Positions 39,699 through 51,100 of a DNA stretch of 61,355 nucleotides are shown here, one piece after another. The notes under the pieces were generated by a model. That model was not told the origin of the DNA, made no database searches, and was given only the letters and a program-made list of their open reading frames with translations. Source of the DNA: Chrysophaeum taylorii (taxonomy: Eukaryota > Sar > Pelagophyceae > Pelagomonadales > Pelagomonadaceae); the NCBI GenBank assembly GCA_029834535.1, contig JAQMWT010000506.1, forward strand, positions 1-61,355. Reading direction: 5' to 3'. The position numbers and the translations under genes were made by a program. Each line of letters opens with the position of its first letter. Position 1 is the first letter of the stretch.

Positions 39699-39795
39699 CG
39701 GATCACTGGACACGGCGTGTTCCCCACGGGGGAACTCAAGGGGATCTCTGGTTTTTGGCTTCCCACGGACGCCCCCCCCCCCCCAGTTATTTATA
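39699..39795 (-). repeat. Right terminal inverted repeat of C1
   Basis: This is the inverse of the left terminus: GGATCACTGG...ACACGGCGTGTTCC...GGCTTCCCACGGACG, a run of 14 Cs, then AGTTATTTATA at the tip. The C-run differs in length from the nine Gs at the left, as expected for homopolymers. The target repeat TCGAC follows. Confidence 0.75.
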
Positions 39796-39800
39796 TCGAC

Positions 39801-40453
39801 TTGGTCAACCCCGACGCCCTCACTCCAGCTTGAAGGCCGACACTTTCAAATTAGTGATCGACGGCCGCGACCAGCGATAATTCAACCTTGATTCGGCAGC
39901 AGTGATGGGCTCGTTGTCCGACGAGCACTTTTCGGTTGAAAAGCTTCGTTATTTACTACCTGTGCACCTACGTGACACGGTCGCTCCGATTTTCGAGGAG
40001 CATTTGAAGAAGTACGAGCAGCTCTGCGAAGAATTAGAGCACTCTCCGTCCTTTTACCTCAAATAAGAGGCGGACGACAAGGATCACGGACCGGCTGTAC
40101 GTCGGATCCGTCGTTTAATTAAACATTGCTGTGAGCGCATTTTGGATTACATTCGATCGACCTGCGGGCCCCAGAGTACGCAGCAGGAGCTCCTCGACTC
40201 GCTCCGGAAGGTCACCCAAGCTTCGGTTCCGAAAAAGAGCGGAGAACGACACGTGCGGACGCATTGCGCTATATTCTAGATGGTCGCGTTGACGTTTATT
40301 TCCGCATCCACGCGCACGTTGGACGATGTCGACATCATCGACTACCTGATCAGTGGGGTTATCGTCAAAGGAATTAGGAAGCCGCGTGCGGACCATGAGG
40401 AGCGGCCATCCCGATAGTTACGAAACGTTTAAGGCGAAACGTTTGAGGCTACG
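39801..40453 (+). pseudogene. G4 gag, continuation after C1, decayed
   Basis: Translation in shifting frames gives gag-like helical stretches (SDEHFSVEKLRYLLPVHLRDTV, FEEHLKKYEQLCEELEH, RRIRRLIKHCCERILDYI, QELLDSLRKVTQA) separated by stops. No intact frame covers the interval. It links the coiled-coil start at 19614 to the downstream Arg-rich part. Confidence 0.5.
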
Positions 40454-40933
40454 GTGGCGCTCATCTCCCGATTAGACAATGATTTTCGGAAACTAGTTGA
40501 GGAAGAAAAAGAACAAGGACAGCGGCCATCCTCGAATCCGAAAGCCAATAAACCGCCTCGAGGGCGGGGAGGCAGAGCCATGGCCTCGGATCAGCAGCTG
40601 AAAGACGCTCTGGGGAAATCGACGTGGAATCCTATAGTACGACTCGAAGACAACCCCAAGGAATGGTGTTGGCGCACGTACAAAGATTGTGGATTTTTAT
40701 GGCGCACACATGACCGAGATGAGCACGGGAATCGTGTGGTGTGCGATAGACCTCCGGATCACTATTATCTCGCGATGCAGAAACGCGTTCTGAAAGATAA
40801 GAAGAAACAGATATCCCGAACGGCACGGGAGAAGCAAAATGGTGCCCCAGTGCACAGGCTACGCACGGATCGGCATCTGCTCACGACCTCAAGATGGCGC
40901 TCTCCGAGATCGGATCCGCCATGGCGTCGATGA
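40454..40933 (+). pseudogene. G4 gag, Cys/His-containing segment
   Basis: A 159-codon frame contains ISRLDNDFRKLVEEEKEQG, a basic Gly/Arg stretch and then WCWRTYKDCGFLWRTHDRDE...VVCDRPPDHYY, whose Cys/His residues could bind zinc in place of a standard CCHC knuckle. The C-terminal 30 residues look out of frame. Position after gag helices fits nucleocapsid. Confidence 0.5.
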
Positions 40934-42530
40934 GAGATGAGTTTATAAGTACGAGGGACGACCAGTCGTCGTCTACAAGGCCACGAGACGACCGTTCGTC
41001 ACCTACTCGATCGTCACGCCGACGCCGAAGTAAGAGCCCCGACCAGCGGGTCAACAGCCGAACACCCAGTGCGAGCCCCCGCCGTCGCCGAAAATAGCCG
41101 GAGCCCCAGTCGAAATTCGCGCCGGCGCAGCCGACGCCGACCACGCGACGAGGAGTACGACGGCGGACGTTATCAAGATAGTGAGGGCCATTCGAGCGCC
41201 ACCCTTGCGTTCCAGGCCCCGTGCGAAGCGCAGTTACCATTGGGAGTTGTTGACTACCCAAAGACTCGCTCCGCCCAGCCCTCCGATGATATTACCGATG
41301 CCGCCGCGCCGAGCAGCCATCGTTTGCAACCGGAGGAAAAGATCACCGACGCTCAGATTGCTCGGTGCCCCTCCACAAAGACTATGGAAGGAATGTCAAC
41401 AGAAGATTTGGAATCTCCGCGCTATTGGGAAGACTCAGATGCAGAGGAGGCGACCCAGCGCTCCAAGATCCAGTGTCCCCCAATTTGTCAATGTGCATGT
41501 GTTTCAGGGATGAGCGCGCTGACGACGTCACACCCACCGAGTTGATGTCGGGGACGACGTCTTCTTTTCCTGCTGCCCCCCCCGAAACGGTTTTGGTCAC
41601 AGATCGGACCACAGGTACACCGATGGAGGAGACAGATCAGACCACAGGCGCGCCGATGGAGAAGAAGTGGGCAGAAATGCCCAACTGGACGAACGAGCGA
41701 TTGAAGGAAACGTCCGATGAAAAGAAGGAGGAAGTGAATATACCTCCGATTGAGAAGTGTCAGAACTCGCTGCCGGTGACCGATGAGGACAGTCGAAGCG
41801 CCGATGAAGCTGCGAAGGGCACGATTGGTGGGTACGCGAGCTGGATGAAGTCGTACAGCTTTCGCGGAAATAAGACAACGTGATGCTTTCAGAACTTGTG
41901 GACGAAGGCTTAGAGCTTCCTGCGGAAGAGACCGCCGGAGCAAGGAAGGAGTCGATCGCCGAGCTGCAGCGAAGAAGCCGCGAGGAGCCGAGACCCGACT
42001 GGCATCGGTAGTGGAGAGCGACGATCCGAGGGCGAGTCGATGGAAGTGTCGTGGGGAGACGAAATGAACGCCATATGGGAGAACCCAGAGGCGCCAGCGG
42101 AACTTGGAGATGAGGAAGCAGCGGAAGCGCCGAGCTCACCCGAGGTCGCGACGGAAAAAGAGAGAAAGCCACCAGACGAAGATAGTGCGGCGGACGCTAA
42201 TGTAGAGCCAGAGACGAGACGCGTGACGCCTGAGATGGCAGCTGTGTCGATGCAGACGCCGGGCTGCGGATCTGAAGAGGCGATACCATCATACCTTCCT
42301 GTCGCCGCGCGATGGGAAAAAGATATAGGAAGACCTCGTCACCATCGGTTGTTTGGATACTGGCACGCTTACGTTCATAGTTGGACATATTTACAAAAGA
42401 CGAGACGGGCCGAAGTTCGCAACGACCATAGGTGTGGATGGAATGGCCGATGTCTCGGCTTGGCGACAGCCGCATCGGGGGCGAGAACACGAAAAGAACG
42501 CACCCCCAGCACGAAAGCATAGCGCTGGGG
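40894..42530 (+). pseudogene. G4 Arg/Ser-rich and acidic coding fragments
   Basis: Several overlapping + frames (40894-41097, 41069-41545, 41365-41883, 42040-42522) encode an Arg/Ser-rich stretch (TRSSRRRRSKSPDQR), then acidic, Thr/Pro-rich segments including a tandem ~33-base repeat at about 41605-41665 (DRTTGTPMEE, DQTTGAPMEK). No enzyme motif was found. They resemble a nucleocapsid-like tail and spacer broken by frameshifts. Confidence 0.4.
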
Positions 42531-42578
42531 CGTCGGTATCCCCTCCCCTAGGCCTCCCCTATAGCGCGGAGGGATCGC

Positions 42579-42597
42579 CCCCCCCCCCCCCCCCCTA
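42579..42597 (+). repeat. Poly-C tract
   Basis: An uninterrupted run of about 18-19 cytosines marks the right end of recognisable G4 sequence. Such runs also occur at 11553, 20297 (as G) and 39773. Confidence 0.9.
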
Positions 42598-42599
42598 GG

Positions 42600-43139
42600 A
42601 CGACGGGCACCGCAGCACCTGAGTGGCTCTACAATGTAGGCTACAGTTTGGCAGGGAAATTGGGTTTCGAGGGGGGTGTTTGGCGACGCTGAATGGGTCG
42701 CAAGGAATGTGGCGGCCTCATGGTAGAATGTGGCGTCTCCGAGTTCCATGAGGTAGTCACGGAGGTTCTCCTCGGGAGCTGGGCTCTCATCCTCCTCCAC
42801 ATCGAGGGCGGGCTCGTCGACGGAGTCTGGCTCGTTTACCTCGCCATGTTCGCGGGGGGCGGTTCGTTGTCGTCATCATCGCCGTCTTGAGGACAGGGCG
42901 CGTACAATATCCCGACAAGTTTTACGGCTCGGAGTCGCGCGTATGGCTAAGCCACTGTGATTCTCCTGCAGCCGCGCCTCCTCTGGTCCGATTCTTTTAA
43001 CGCCTATGCCAGCGAAGAGCGCGAGGCTAGCAGAGGCGCTCCCTCCCGGCCGAGTCGCCAGCACCCAGTCCGTGGCCGTCCGTAGTTCTATAGCTCTGCT
43101 GACCACCTGGGCGCTCGGTAAGCATTCGAGGCCTCTTCT
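42600..43139 (-). other. Spacer with short unassigned - strand coding fragment
   Basis: On the - strand, 42605-42876 reads DVEEDESPAPEENLRDYLMEL and DATFYHEAATFLATH, acidic and protein-like but without recognised family. Sequence from 42880 to 43139 may be the remainder of the adjoining LTR. No gene is called. Confidence 0.35.
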
Positions 43140-43484
43140 AGAGTGCGTGCGCGGTGGTCGGTATGGCGGCACAGAAAAACCACTCCCGACCCCCGGGTGA
43201 CAAAGGGGGTACTCACCGACTCGTCCTAGACCTCACTAAACGAGGAAAACACGGACTCGGGATCGGATATGCTCGCCACACACCTTGCTCACGCTCACCA
43301 AGCCTCTCAACAAGATGGAGAGATGGTATATGATAGCAAGAATGCGACAAGAATACTGCAAGAATGCTTCTCACAAGAGAGAGGTATGATGTCACTAGGA
43401 AGGTAGGGAAAGGCGTCCCGTTGAACGGGTACCAAGCCTCGGGGAAGGGAGGGTAAGCCTTAGCGGTCAGGAGTTGCCGCCACA
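43140..43484 (-). repeat. 3' LTR of - strand Ty3-like element
   Basis: On the - strand it starts TGTGGCGGCAACTCCTGACC at 43484 and matches the LTR at 18952-19290. The integrase frame of the adjoining element ends 17 bases inside it. Confidence 0.75.
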
Positions 43485-44786
43485 GGACTCCCCTGGTGAG
43501 AACACGAGCTGCCCTCCGCGAGTCCGGCGAGAAGCACGAGCCTTGGCTGAATGAGCGTCTCGGGAACGAATCTTCTTGTAGACACGTTCAACGACAGGTT
43601 CAGGAACGCGTCCACTACGCAAAATGAACTTAGGAATCAACTCAGGAACGCGTCCACTACGCAAAATGAACTTAGGAATCAACACATCGATCTCAGGCGG
43701 GGCGACGTCGGCGACACAAGGAGTGGTACTGTAGTTGACCTTGGTCTTGTCGGTGAAACTGCGACCGTCCACGTCCTTGTATTCCGGCTTAAGCTTGCGA
43801 GTAGAGAGACGTGAGGTAGGCTTGTAATAAGAAACCTTGTCATGGGGACCAAGATCAGCATAGAAATGCAGAGCGACTCGATCATTCACAAAATCATAGG
43901 GTTCGTAAACTTCAGCGACGTAAATCTTCTTTCGCCAGTCGGACCGTTTGTTATCCGGAATCCGAAAGATAACGAACTTACCATGCTTGTAATCATCCCG
44001 AAAGGTCTCCTTGGGCTTGGGCACAGCTCGATCGACCGCTGGAGAAACCATCACAGGGGTAATCTGACTAACATGAACACAACGGCGTTCGGGACGATAA
44101 TCGAGAGACTCAATCCTGTAAATGACCGGGGACAAGCGTTCCAAAAAAATAACGAATGGACCGCGCCATTCCGGTCGAAGCTTGTTCTGAAGAAAATGGA
44201 TGTAGAGCAGAACATGTGAACCTTCTTCATACTCCACATCAACATGGTCCGCATTATAGGCGAGACGTTGTTTACGAAGAGCCTTCTCGCGAGCTTCGTT
44301 CACCGTAGCGGTATAGAACTTCCGCCTCTCGCGAGTCTCTGCCACAACATCGGAGCGAGTTTTCGGCAGGCGGCGGACATCAAGATCCATGATCGTGTAA
44401 TCAGTTGGTAATAAAGGCTGCCGGTTAAGACGAAGCATGAAAGGTGAGATCTGAGTTCCCGGAATAAACTTACGATTGTAACAAAAAGCAATGTACTCCG
44501 CGAATTCGGGCCATTCCGCGATATTGCGGTTTTGAAGGCACGCACGGAGGAAAGCCTTGATAAAGCGGCTGACCCTTTCCGCAGGATTAGCCTGAGCATG
44601 ATACGGAATCGTGGTACTATACCGAACTATGAAAAGATGACAAAACTCTTCCATCAACTTGTTGACGAACTCGTTCCCATTGTCGGTACGAATCCTCTGA
44701 GGTAGATAACCTTTGAGTAATATATTCGCGACAAAAGACTCGGGGATTGACTCGGCAGTCTTGTGGTGTAGTACGTCAAGAATCAA
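43467..44786 (-). pseudogene. Ty3-like integrase C-terminal half, intact frame but 5'-truncated
   Basis: A 439-codon frame starts in mid-integrase. It has RIRTDNGNEFVNKL (second Asp), ERVSRFIKAFLRA (Glu in NPAERV), a GPF-type module (LRPEWRGPFVIF) and the long tail seen in element A (KFVIFRIPD, IYVAEVYEPYD, LHFYADLG, LKPEYKDVDG). A 42-base tandem duplication (43602-43685) repeats IPKFILRSGRVPE. The first Asp, zinc-binding domain, RNase H and RT are missing because the element is cut at 44787 by the 540-bp repeat. The lack of stops suggests recent truncation. Confidence 0.85.
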
Positions 44787-44791
44787 GAAAT

Positions 44792-45333
44792 ACCGTCACA
44801 CAACAAATATGTACAGTAGACCACCGCCAAACACATTGTCGCATTGTACTCGTAATCAGGCGTAAACTGATCACTCCATTATACGCACAACACAACTGGG
44901 CTGACACACCTACGCATCTGGGCCCATAACCTGGAGAGATTTGACCCTCTCCGGGTACATGGTAGAGACTGCGTGCAGTCTTAGGCGTGTACAGACCATT
45001 CCGCTTGTCACATGCTACTACACAAGGTAGGGATTTAGGCCCTAACTCCTTAAGAACATTAAGTCCCATAGGAGCGTTTACACTGACAACGAGGAACGAA
45101 GCCTCTGTTGATTAAACAGAAAACACCGTACCTGACGGTACGCACCTGGAGACCTACTCCATGTTGGAAGAGAGCTTCAGACTGTATTATTCATAGTCAT
45201 GAATAAGTAATTGCGGAAGGGCAAGGAAGGAAAGAGGGAAAGCCGTATTGCGGAGAGAAAACCCTCTAGTGCAGATAGGTGTGAAAGGAGTAAGATGTTC
45301 CAGTGTCGTACACGTAATAGTGTAGCTCTCTGG
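44792..45333 (-). repeat. 540-bp repeat, copy 1 (possible 3' LTR)
   Basis: On the - strand it runs CCAGAGAGCTAC...TGTGTGACGGT and matches 53198-53733 (+) throughout, and 53860-54265 (-) in part. It cuts the Ty3 integrase at its left. As it shares orientation with copy 3, the two may be LTRs of one - strand element. The termini are not the usual TG...CA. Confidence 0.7.
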
Positions 45334-45896
45334 AGAACGTGAAAGAAGATGCTAAATGGGCTAAGCGTCAAATATGGCGAGTGCAGTACTAGAGATCAGA
45401 TCATCATCTTGTTCCGTGGCTGATGAAAGAATAATTGTAATGACGACATCGCGAGGAGGATGTTATATGCAATGTAAACAGAAGAATGATGTGTATAGAA
45501 ATAAGCGAGGGTACTAGTGTCATCGTTGAATACGAGAGTCGCATGCATTAAGTCGTGGGTGTTCCGTGACATAGAATGACTGTGCGTGCGGGTGGATAAA
45601 TCCTAAGCGGTTGAGGGATCCTCGTAGTAAAACGGGTGGTCTAATGAATAACAATCGCAGGGATCATGGGTCAGGCAGTCGTGAGGTGTACAGCAGACCG
45701 ATGATTGATCGAAAGGCGAATAGTGGGTGTGGCCATAGGAATGTGATTCAACTGGGACTAAAGTTGGGCTAGTAAGAGTGCGACGATGTGACTGAGCGGC
45801 AGCGTTATCCCATGGAGAGATATGTCCATTTAACCAACTCGGTTTCGACATGGTAAGGTCATCGTCGTTGCGATGGCGAGTAGCGCGGAGCTGCTC

Positions 45897-47146
45897 CTAG
45901 AAGATGTAAGAACCAGGATTGTCTGTCACAAGCGTGTCGAAGCTGTCGTCCTGAGTGTAGCGTGGGACAGCTGAAGCTAGACTAGGAGCGTCTAAAATAA
46001 TATGCGAATAATCATCGTGTGATGTTGATATCGAGAAAAAGTCGTTTGGGGGTGGTTCATGCAGATGAAACAATTCGAAAGATAATTTTGCGATGATAGA
46101 TTTTTGTCGGTAGTCCTGAGATTTGGCTGTAGACCTGCAATTGTGGTCTGGTGGAGGTTGCCATTTGCTATCATCAAAAGATGATTGGACTGGGACTGAA
46201 GTTTGCGAGTGTGTCGCGTGCTTGAGTGGATGCAGGCGTATGTCCTGTGCAGAAGAGTCGGTGCCCTGTGCAAAAGAGTCGGGCAACAGGAGTAAATGCC
46301 TGAAGGCGATGGACTGTGCGAAGACATTGTCCTTGCCTGGGGGAGAGCTGACTTTGAAGGTATGGTCGGAGTCGCATCTTCCGTGTTCTATTCGGCAGAG
46401 TAATCCTGAGTCGTGACAATCGACTGATCCGGAATTCATTTCATGTCCGGAGTCGTTTTTCACAGAATCAAAGTTCCCTTATATACAAGCGCGAGTGAGC
46501 GTGGTGCATCCCTGGTGAATTGTGCAGTGACAGGAAGCTGAGACATTCGACAGAAGGGTGTTGTCGATATGCAAGAGCTGTACAGTATACAACGCGAAGG
46601 GAGCGTATGTTTCAAGAGAGGATCAATCTGTGGACGGGAGATGTCCGAAGCGCGAATCTGATGCGAGACAATTGGCATAGTTCGAGAATTGTCCGATGAG
46701 AATGAGTCATGCGAGACTGTGGCCGGCAGCGAGTGTGCGGGAATAAAGGAAGCGATAGGCATGGCAATTGACTTCCTTTGATTCGTGAGACAACTGGGTG
46801 GGGCATGCGGTGTGCGGCAGTGACATTCGGTAGAATGCTGAGAGCAGAGCGCGTGTCCAACCTGTAGAGATTGGGGGTTATCCTCGCGGGTGCTACGGAA
46901 AACGTCGACTGAGTGCGAATCGCAATGGCAGCTGTTGAGCTTGGAGTTCTGCAAGATCGAACCTGCAGTGTGAACGGAGAGGAGCGAGCCGGGTGCGTCA
47001 TACGAGCGTAATATGCGACTGCAGTCTGAGCTGTGTCCGAAGCAGAATCCTGACAGTAATGCCGACAGATGCGAAACGTGAACAGAGCTGGGCGGATATC
47101 GCGTGAAGTCGTGCTGTAACCGAACCATCGAGGTGCAGAGCTTCAA
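45897..47146 (-). other. Two overlapping unassigned - strand ORFs
   Basis: Frames 46460-47146 (229 codons) and 45897-46463 (189 codons) overlap by four bases. Both are Ser/His/Cys-rich with no recognised domain; several in-phase C/H pairs are probably compositional. They may be parts of one decayed coding region. Whether they were ever translated is unclear. Confidence 0.25.
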
Positions 47147-48170
47147 CGTCTAGCATAGTGCTGGGGGGGACGTTAAAAGAGGCGAGCAAAGGACTCTGCG
47201 TGCGGCTATCATTTAGTGGCGGGCATTTGTTGAGCGAGTTTGGCGATAACTGCGACATGTGGCGTTGGCATGACAGAACTTCATTGGCATATAGCAGCAC
47301 ACAGGGTGAGCTGAAACTCGACAGGTGTGACCTGCAAGAGACTGACGGAAGAGCGTGGGAGGCTCGGAATTGCATTGATGACGAAACTTTGTGTCATCAC
47401 AAATCGTCGGGAATTGAATCGTCGGGAGTCGCGTCGGAGCGGGGAGGAACGACGAGTGCTCATCAGATCTTGTCGTGTGACAGAGGTCCTTAGGAAGAGG
47501 GACTTCCGTACGTGCCTCGAAGTATTCGGATGTAGCCAGAATACGCATAGATAGCGTGGCTGACATGAGTCGAAACAGATCTTGTCGGCGGTGGGAAACG
47601 AATGCGCCCTCGTAATTTGAACTTGGTGAAATCTTCGAATTGCCGATGAGGCTGAGAGACCGTGGTTGCGGAACGAGCGCAGTGCCGGGCGGCGGTCGGA
47701 GGGGGCGCGCTAGCGGTGACTGGGAGAGCAGTGTTGTGTTGATCCTGAAACGAAAGGTGTTCGGGCATCGTACTGTGCAACAAGCGAGCGTGCATCTCAG
47801 TGGACCGCAAGTGTACCATGAGAATGGCGCAGTGTTGGTAGTCTAAACCGGGAGGGACGGTGAGCGTGCCGTAGCGAGTGCGTAGGAGCCTGTGCGGTGT
47901 CTGGGCAGTAATCGGAATATGGCGTATGACGTCATGTCATATAAGGCGATGGGAGCTGAATCTGACGTGATGGGACTGGCTAGTAGTGCCGGGAGCAGCA
48001 TGCCGGGGGTAACCCTCAGAGATGAGGGTGGAACGCAGTCCACGTCGATCTTGGTTGCCGTATATGGCGGTACCACGAGCGTAAACATCTGACATTAAGA
48101 AAATCCTTGTGTCCCGAACGAGAATGCGGGTATAGTCGCATGGGATGGTTGCATCTTGTCTCTGCTGCAA

Positions 48171-50572
48171 TCAGAAGCTAAGGAGGAAATCAACAGAGAA
48201 ACCACGAGCACATTGGTAGCGTCTGGCGGCCAAGGTTCCTGTGGGATAGACTGAGTTGAATCCAAAATAGGGTTCATGCTCGGAGATGACACATGCGGTG
48301 AGCTGAGTTCGTGCTTGAGGTCGTAGTCGTCCAATAGATGACACGAAGTGGCCCTCGAAGGGGCGATGCATCGACCTGGTGTCAGGGGAGACCGAGGTGG
48401 TGCAGTGACCTGCCTGGCTGAGGTGGCCGTGCTGGTGAGATTCCAGCGGATGCGCATAACTCTGGCGAGTGCTGACATTGGCTAGTGCCTGATCTGCAGT
48501 CGTGCAGGGAGGCGAGATCGTCTGTGCTGGCGTGGATTGCAGCGGCAGGGGCGAGTCGGGAGCCTGGGAGGCAGGAAGGCGGCCTTTGTCTTCCAGAGGC
48601 GAAGGGAGCGAGCGAAACTGTAGCTTCATCTCATCGTGATCAGATAGGCGCGAAGAGCTAGTCCGCGTAATCGTGGTGCGCTTACCCGTATCTTCATGAT
48701 GCACCTTTGCGTCCTGCGGTGGTGCTTCTGCGAGCGGGGCGTGTCTGAAGGACTGATCCATCGGATGGGGTGCATCAGCTATGAATGAGACAGGAGCCAG
48801 TAGCAGTGCAAGGTCGGGTGACAGAACGTATGCTTGGTTGAGCGATTGAACGTTGGACCTGGGCATTGTCTGCATAGTCTGGAACCGTGCTGTGCAGCTG
48901 GTTTGCATTGTCACTTCTGCTACATCAATGGGCTGACTGGTGTAGCTAGCTTTTCTGGTATTATCTTTCGTCTTGTCGTCCAAGAGAGACAGCGAGATAG
49001 TCGTCGTTGCTATGTGCGAGACTAGAAGTAGCTGTTGAGCAGCTGTGGGGAGCTGAGTGCTTACGTGTCTCGCAGTTTCTGTGGCTGGGGAGTTCCAAAG
49101 ACATGGTTGTGCAGCGTCAGACGTCTTGGCATTGGGGATTGCCGTAAGTTCAAAGTCAGACGTCGGAGAATGCGTCGAAAGACCTCGGAGGTCCCCAATT
49201 GAAATACGCCCTCGTAAGGCGTGCGCGACTATGTACGGGCGCGAGCGACTTATGTTGGTGATCGGAAGGTCGTGAGACACGTGGCGACGCGGAGCGTCGG
49301 CGGAAATGACGATTGTCTTGGTAATAAAGGCGGTGACGCAGAGAGCATCGAGAAGCGGGTCATGCTCCAAGAGCAAAATCGCGTGATGCGAGTGTTCCGA
49401 AAGCAGTTCCAAAATGGGTGTGGCGCGCGGCTGACCTGTCTGCGAGGTAGTGCAGATGGGCGCGTGAGCTGAGATCCCGTGGTGTCGAATATCCGGCCTG
49501 GAATGCGTGGGGTCCAGTGCGGGAAATCGAAAAAGGGGGATCGCCGAAGGAAAGTGCGAGTTCGCTGGGGTCATAGTGCGTGAGTGCATTAGAGCCAAGG
49601 GCGGTGGAAGGGTCAGTCATGCTGGGTGCATCCTCAATGGCGGAGATGCGGGGACCAGAGCAGCGAGTGAAGTAGTGACCAGGGTTGCCCATAGGCGTGT
49701 AGTGCATGTGAAGTTGCGGGCATGTGACATGCTTCCTCGAATGAGGAGTGGCGTGCCGAGCGACAATACGCTCTTGAGGGAGGCATCGTGCGTGACTAGG
49801 GTTCATGTTTGCGGTGGAGCCGGCAGCTGGCATGGAACATTCGTCGTACATTCCTGTTGTGCGAAAATGCTGACAGAAGCGGTTCAGGTGGAGCGAGTCT
49901 GTGCACTGCGCGCGGAGAATGACGCCTGAGAGCGCAACATCGATTTTCCGGAGGCAGCGCAAGCGTGTAGCGTTCAGAAGAGAGCTATGCAAGCGGACAT
50001 AAAGGACCGAAGTGATCGCAATAGAAGCGTGCACAGTTTGCGGCTGATCGGAGCGTTCATAACTCTCGAAATCTGTGTCTATGACTGCGGCCATGATGGA
50101 GGCTTGCCAAAAGCAAAAGGAGTGCGTCCACTGATTGAGAGTTGGAGAGCGAGCGAGAATGTGCTGTGACTGTTGCTCGTGCGGTGACATCCATCGAATC
50201 GTAGCATGGTGATCGCAGATGGGTCCATGCAACCTGCTGAGCAGTGTCGTCCAGTGCATCCGGCCGAGAAGGTGGATGATGGGTGCAGCAGTGAGTGCCG
50301 GTGAGCGGCAGTGCGTGTCTATCTGCGGAGAGAGAAGACAGCAAGGTGGAACCAGCTTTGAAGTGATCGGGAGCGGCTGATCTAGAGATATCGAACAAGG
50401 CGGGAGTGCCTGGTGAATCTGAGCTGATACCTGCAGGTGCGGAGAGTTCCTGCGAGTATGGTGACTGTGGGACCCTCGACAGCGTGTCTTGTCCTTGTGG
50501 ATGCGGCATAGCGGGGGCATTGGTGATGGCGCTTGGATCAGGCGGCTGATCGGGAATGGTCGGGGAGATCAT
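48171..50572 (-). other. Unassigned low-complexity - strand ORFs
   Basis: Frames 49360-50520 (386 codons) and 48171-49598 (475 codons) are long yet rich in Ser, Thr, His and Pro without recognisable motif; 50057-50572 overlaps in another frame. Length alone suggests selection or a depleted stop-codon composition. No homology could be inferred by eye. Confidence 0.3.
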
Positions 50573-50808
50573 CTTCGAGGCTAGTGACGTTAGACTTGCT
50601 TATTCACTGTATGCATCAGACCAGAGGGCGGTATCCGAGAAGGTGTCTTCGGTAGTTCGCAGCGCTGGTGCTAGGGGGATCGGGGGTGTTGTGGCTGGTG
50701 GTCCATGAATGGGGTTGCTATTGTCGAAATACTCGGGAACGTCTCGAGATGTCTTATGCGGTGACTTGTCGGTCGTGGGAACAAGGTGGCTTGGTGTTCC
50801 GTCGGCAA

Positions 50809-51100
50809 GGCTGCTTCCTGGACCGTTGTGCCCGAAGAGAGAAGAAGCCCGTGTGCATGTCATGGCATCATGATGGTGATCATGACCATCAGGGAGAGAG
50901 CGGTCTGTTGATGATTCGAAGTTTGTCGACGTTTGATCTACATTATTATGCTTATTGGTTTCGCTTTGCACGTCATCAGGGCTGCTGTCTGGGCCGTTGC
51001 GCCCAATGAGAGAGGAAGCCTTTATGCATGCCGTGGCAGTGTGATGGTGTTCGTTACCATCGTAGATAGCTGTCTGTTGCTGATTCCGAAGTTGTCGAAT
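50809..51100 (-). repeat. Tandem repeat, ~171-bp spacing
   Basis: Two diverged units start at about 50809 and 50980 (GGCTGCTNYCTGGRCCGTTG). They encode the His-rich ASSL.G.NGP protein repeats on the - strand. Confidence 0.7.

Larger units (their letters stand above)
20278..39795 (+). mobile_element. Element C1: gag-protease cargo between long terminal inverted repeats
   Basis: Both ends carry the same ~105-110 bp sequence in opposite orientation. The left copy is 20286-20327 continued at 22821-22873 (interrupted by a 2.5-kb insertion); the right copy is 39699-39795. The tips read TATAAATAACTGGGG. A 5-bp direct repeat TCGAC flanks the whole. Inside is a copia-like gag (23225-24094) continuing, after removal of copia element C2, into a protease and pre-integrase region (39233-39698). 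No RT or integrase was found, so it is non-autonomous. Inverted rather than direct termini are unexpected for a retroelement. Confidence 0.65.
18952..42540 (+). mobile_element. Ty3-like element G4, split by nested insertions
   Basis: The LTR (18952), leader and start of gag (19614-20277) are separated from the rest of gag (from 39796) by element C1. The direct repeat TCGAC at 20273-20277 and 39796-39800 marks the insertion. Removing C1 and one repeat keeps the gag frame open across the joint for about 27 more codons. The downstream part (39801-42540) carries more gag-like, Arg/Ser-rich and acidic coding fragments, but no RT was recognised before the C-run at 42580. G4 is the outermost layer of the nest. 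Confidence 0.65.

Noticed and set aside
42876..43172. - strand frame containing LALFAGIGVKRIG, resembling methyltransferase motif I
   Set aside because: No PPC, ENV, RPLT or motif X follows in any frame, and the stretch lies next to an LTR. Treated as coincidence.
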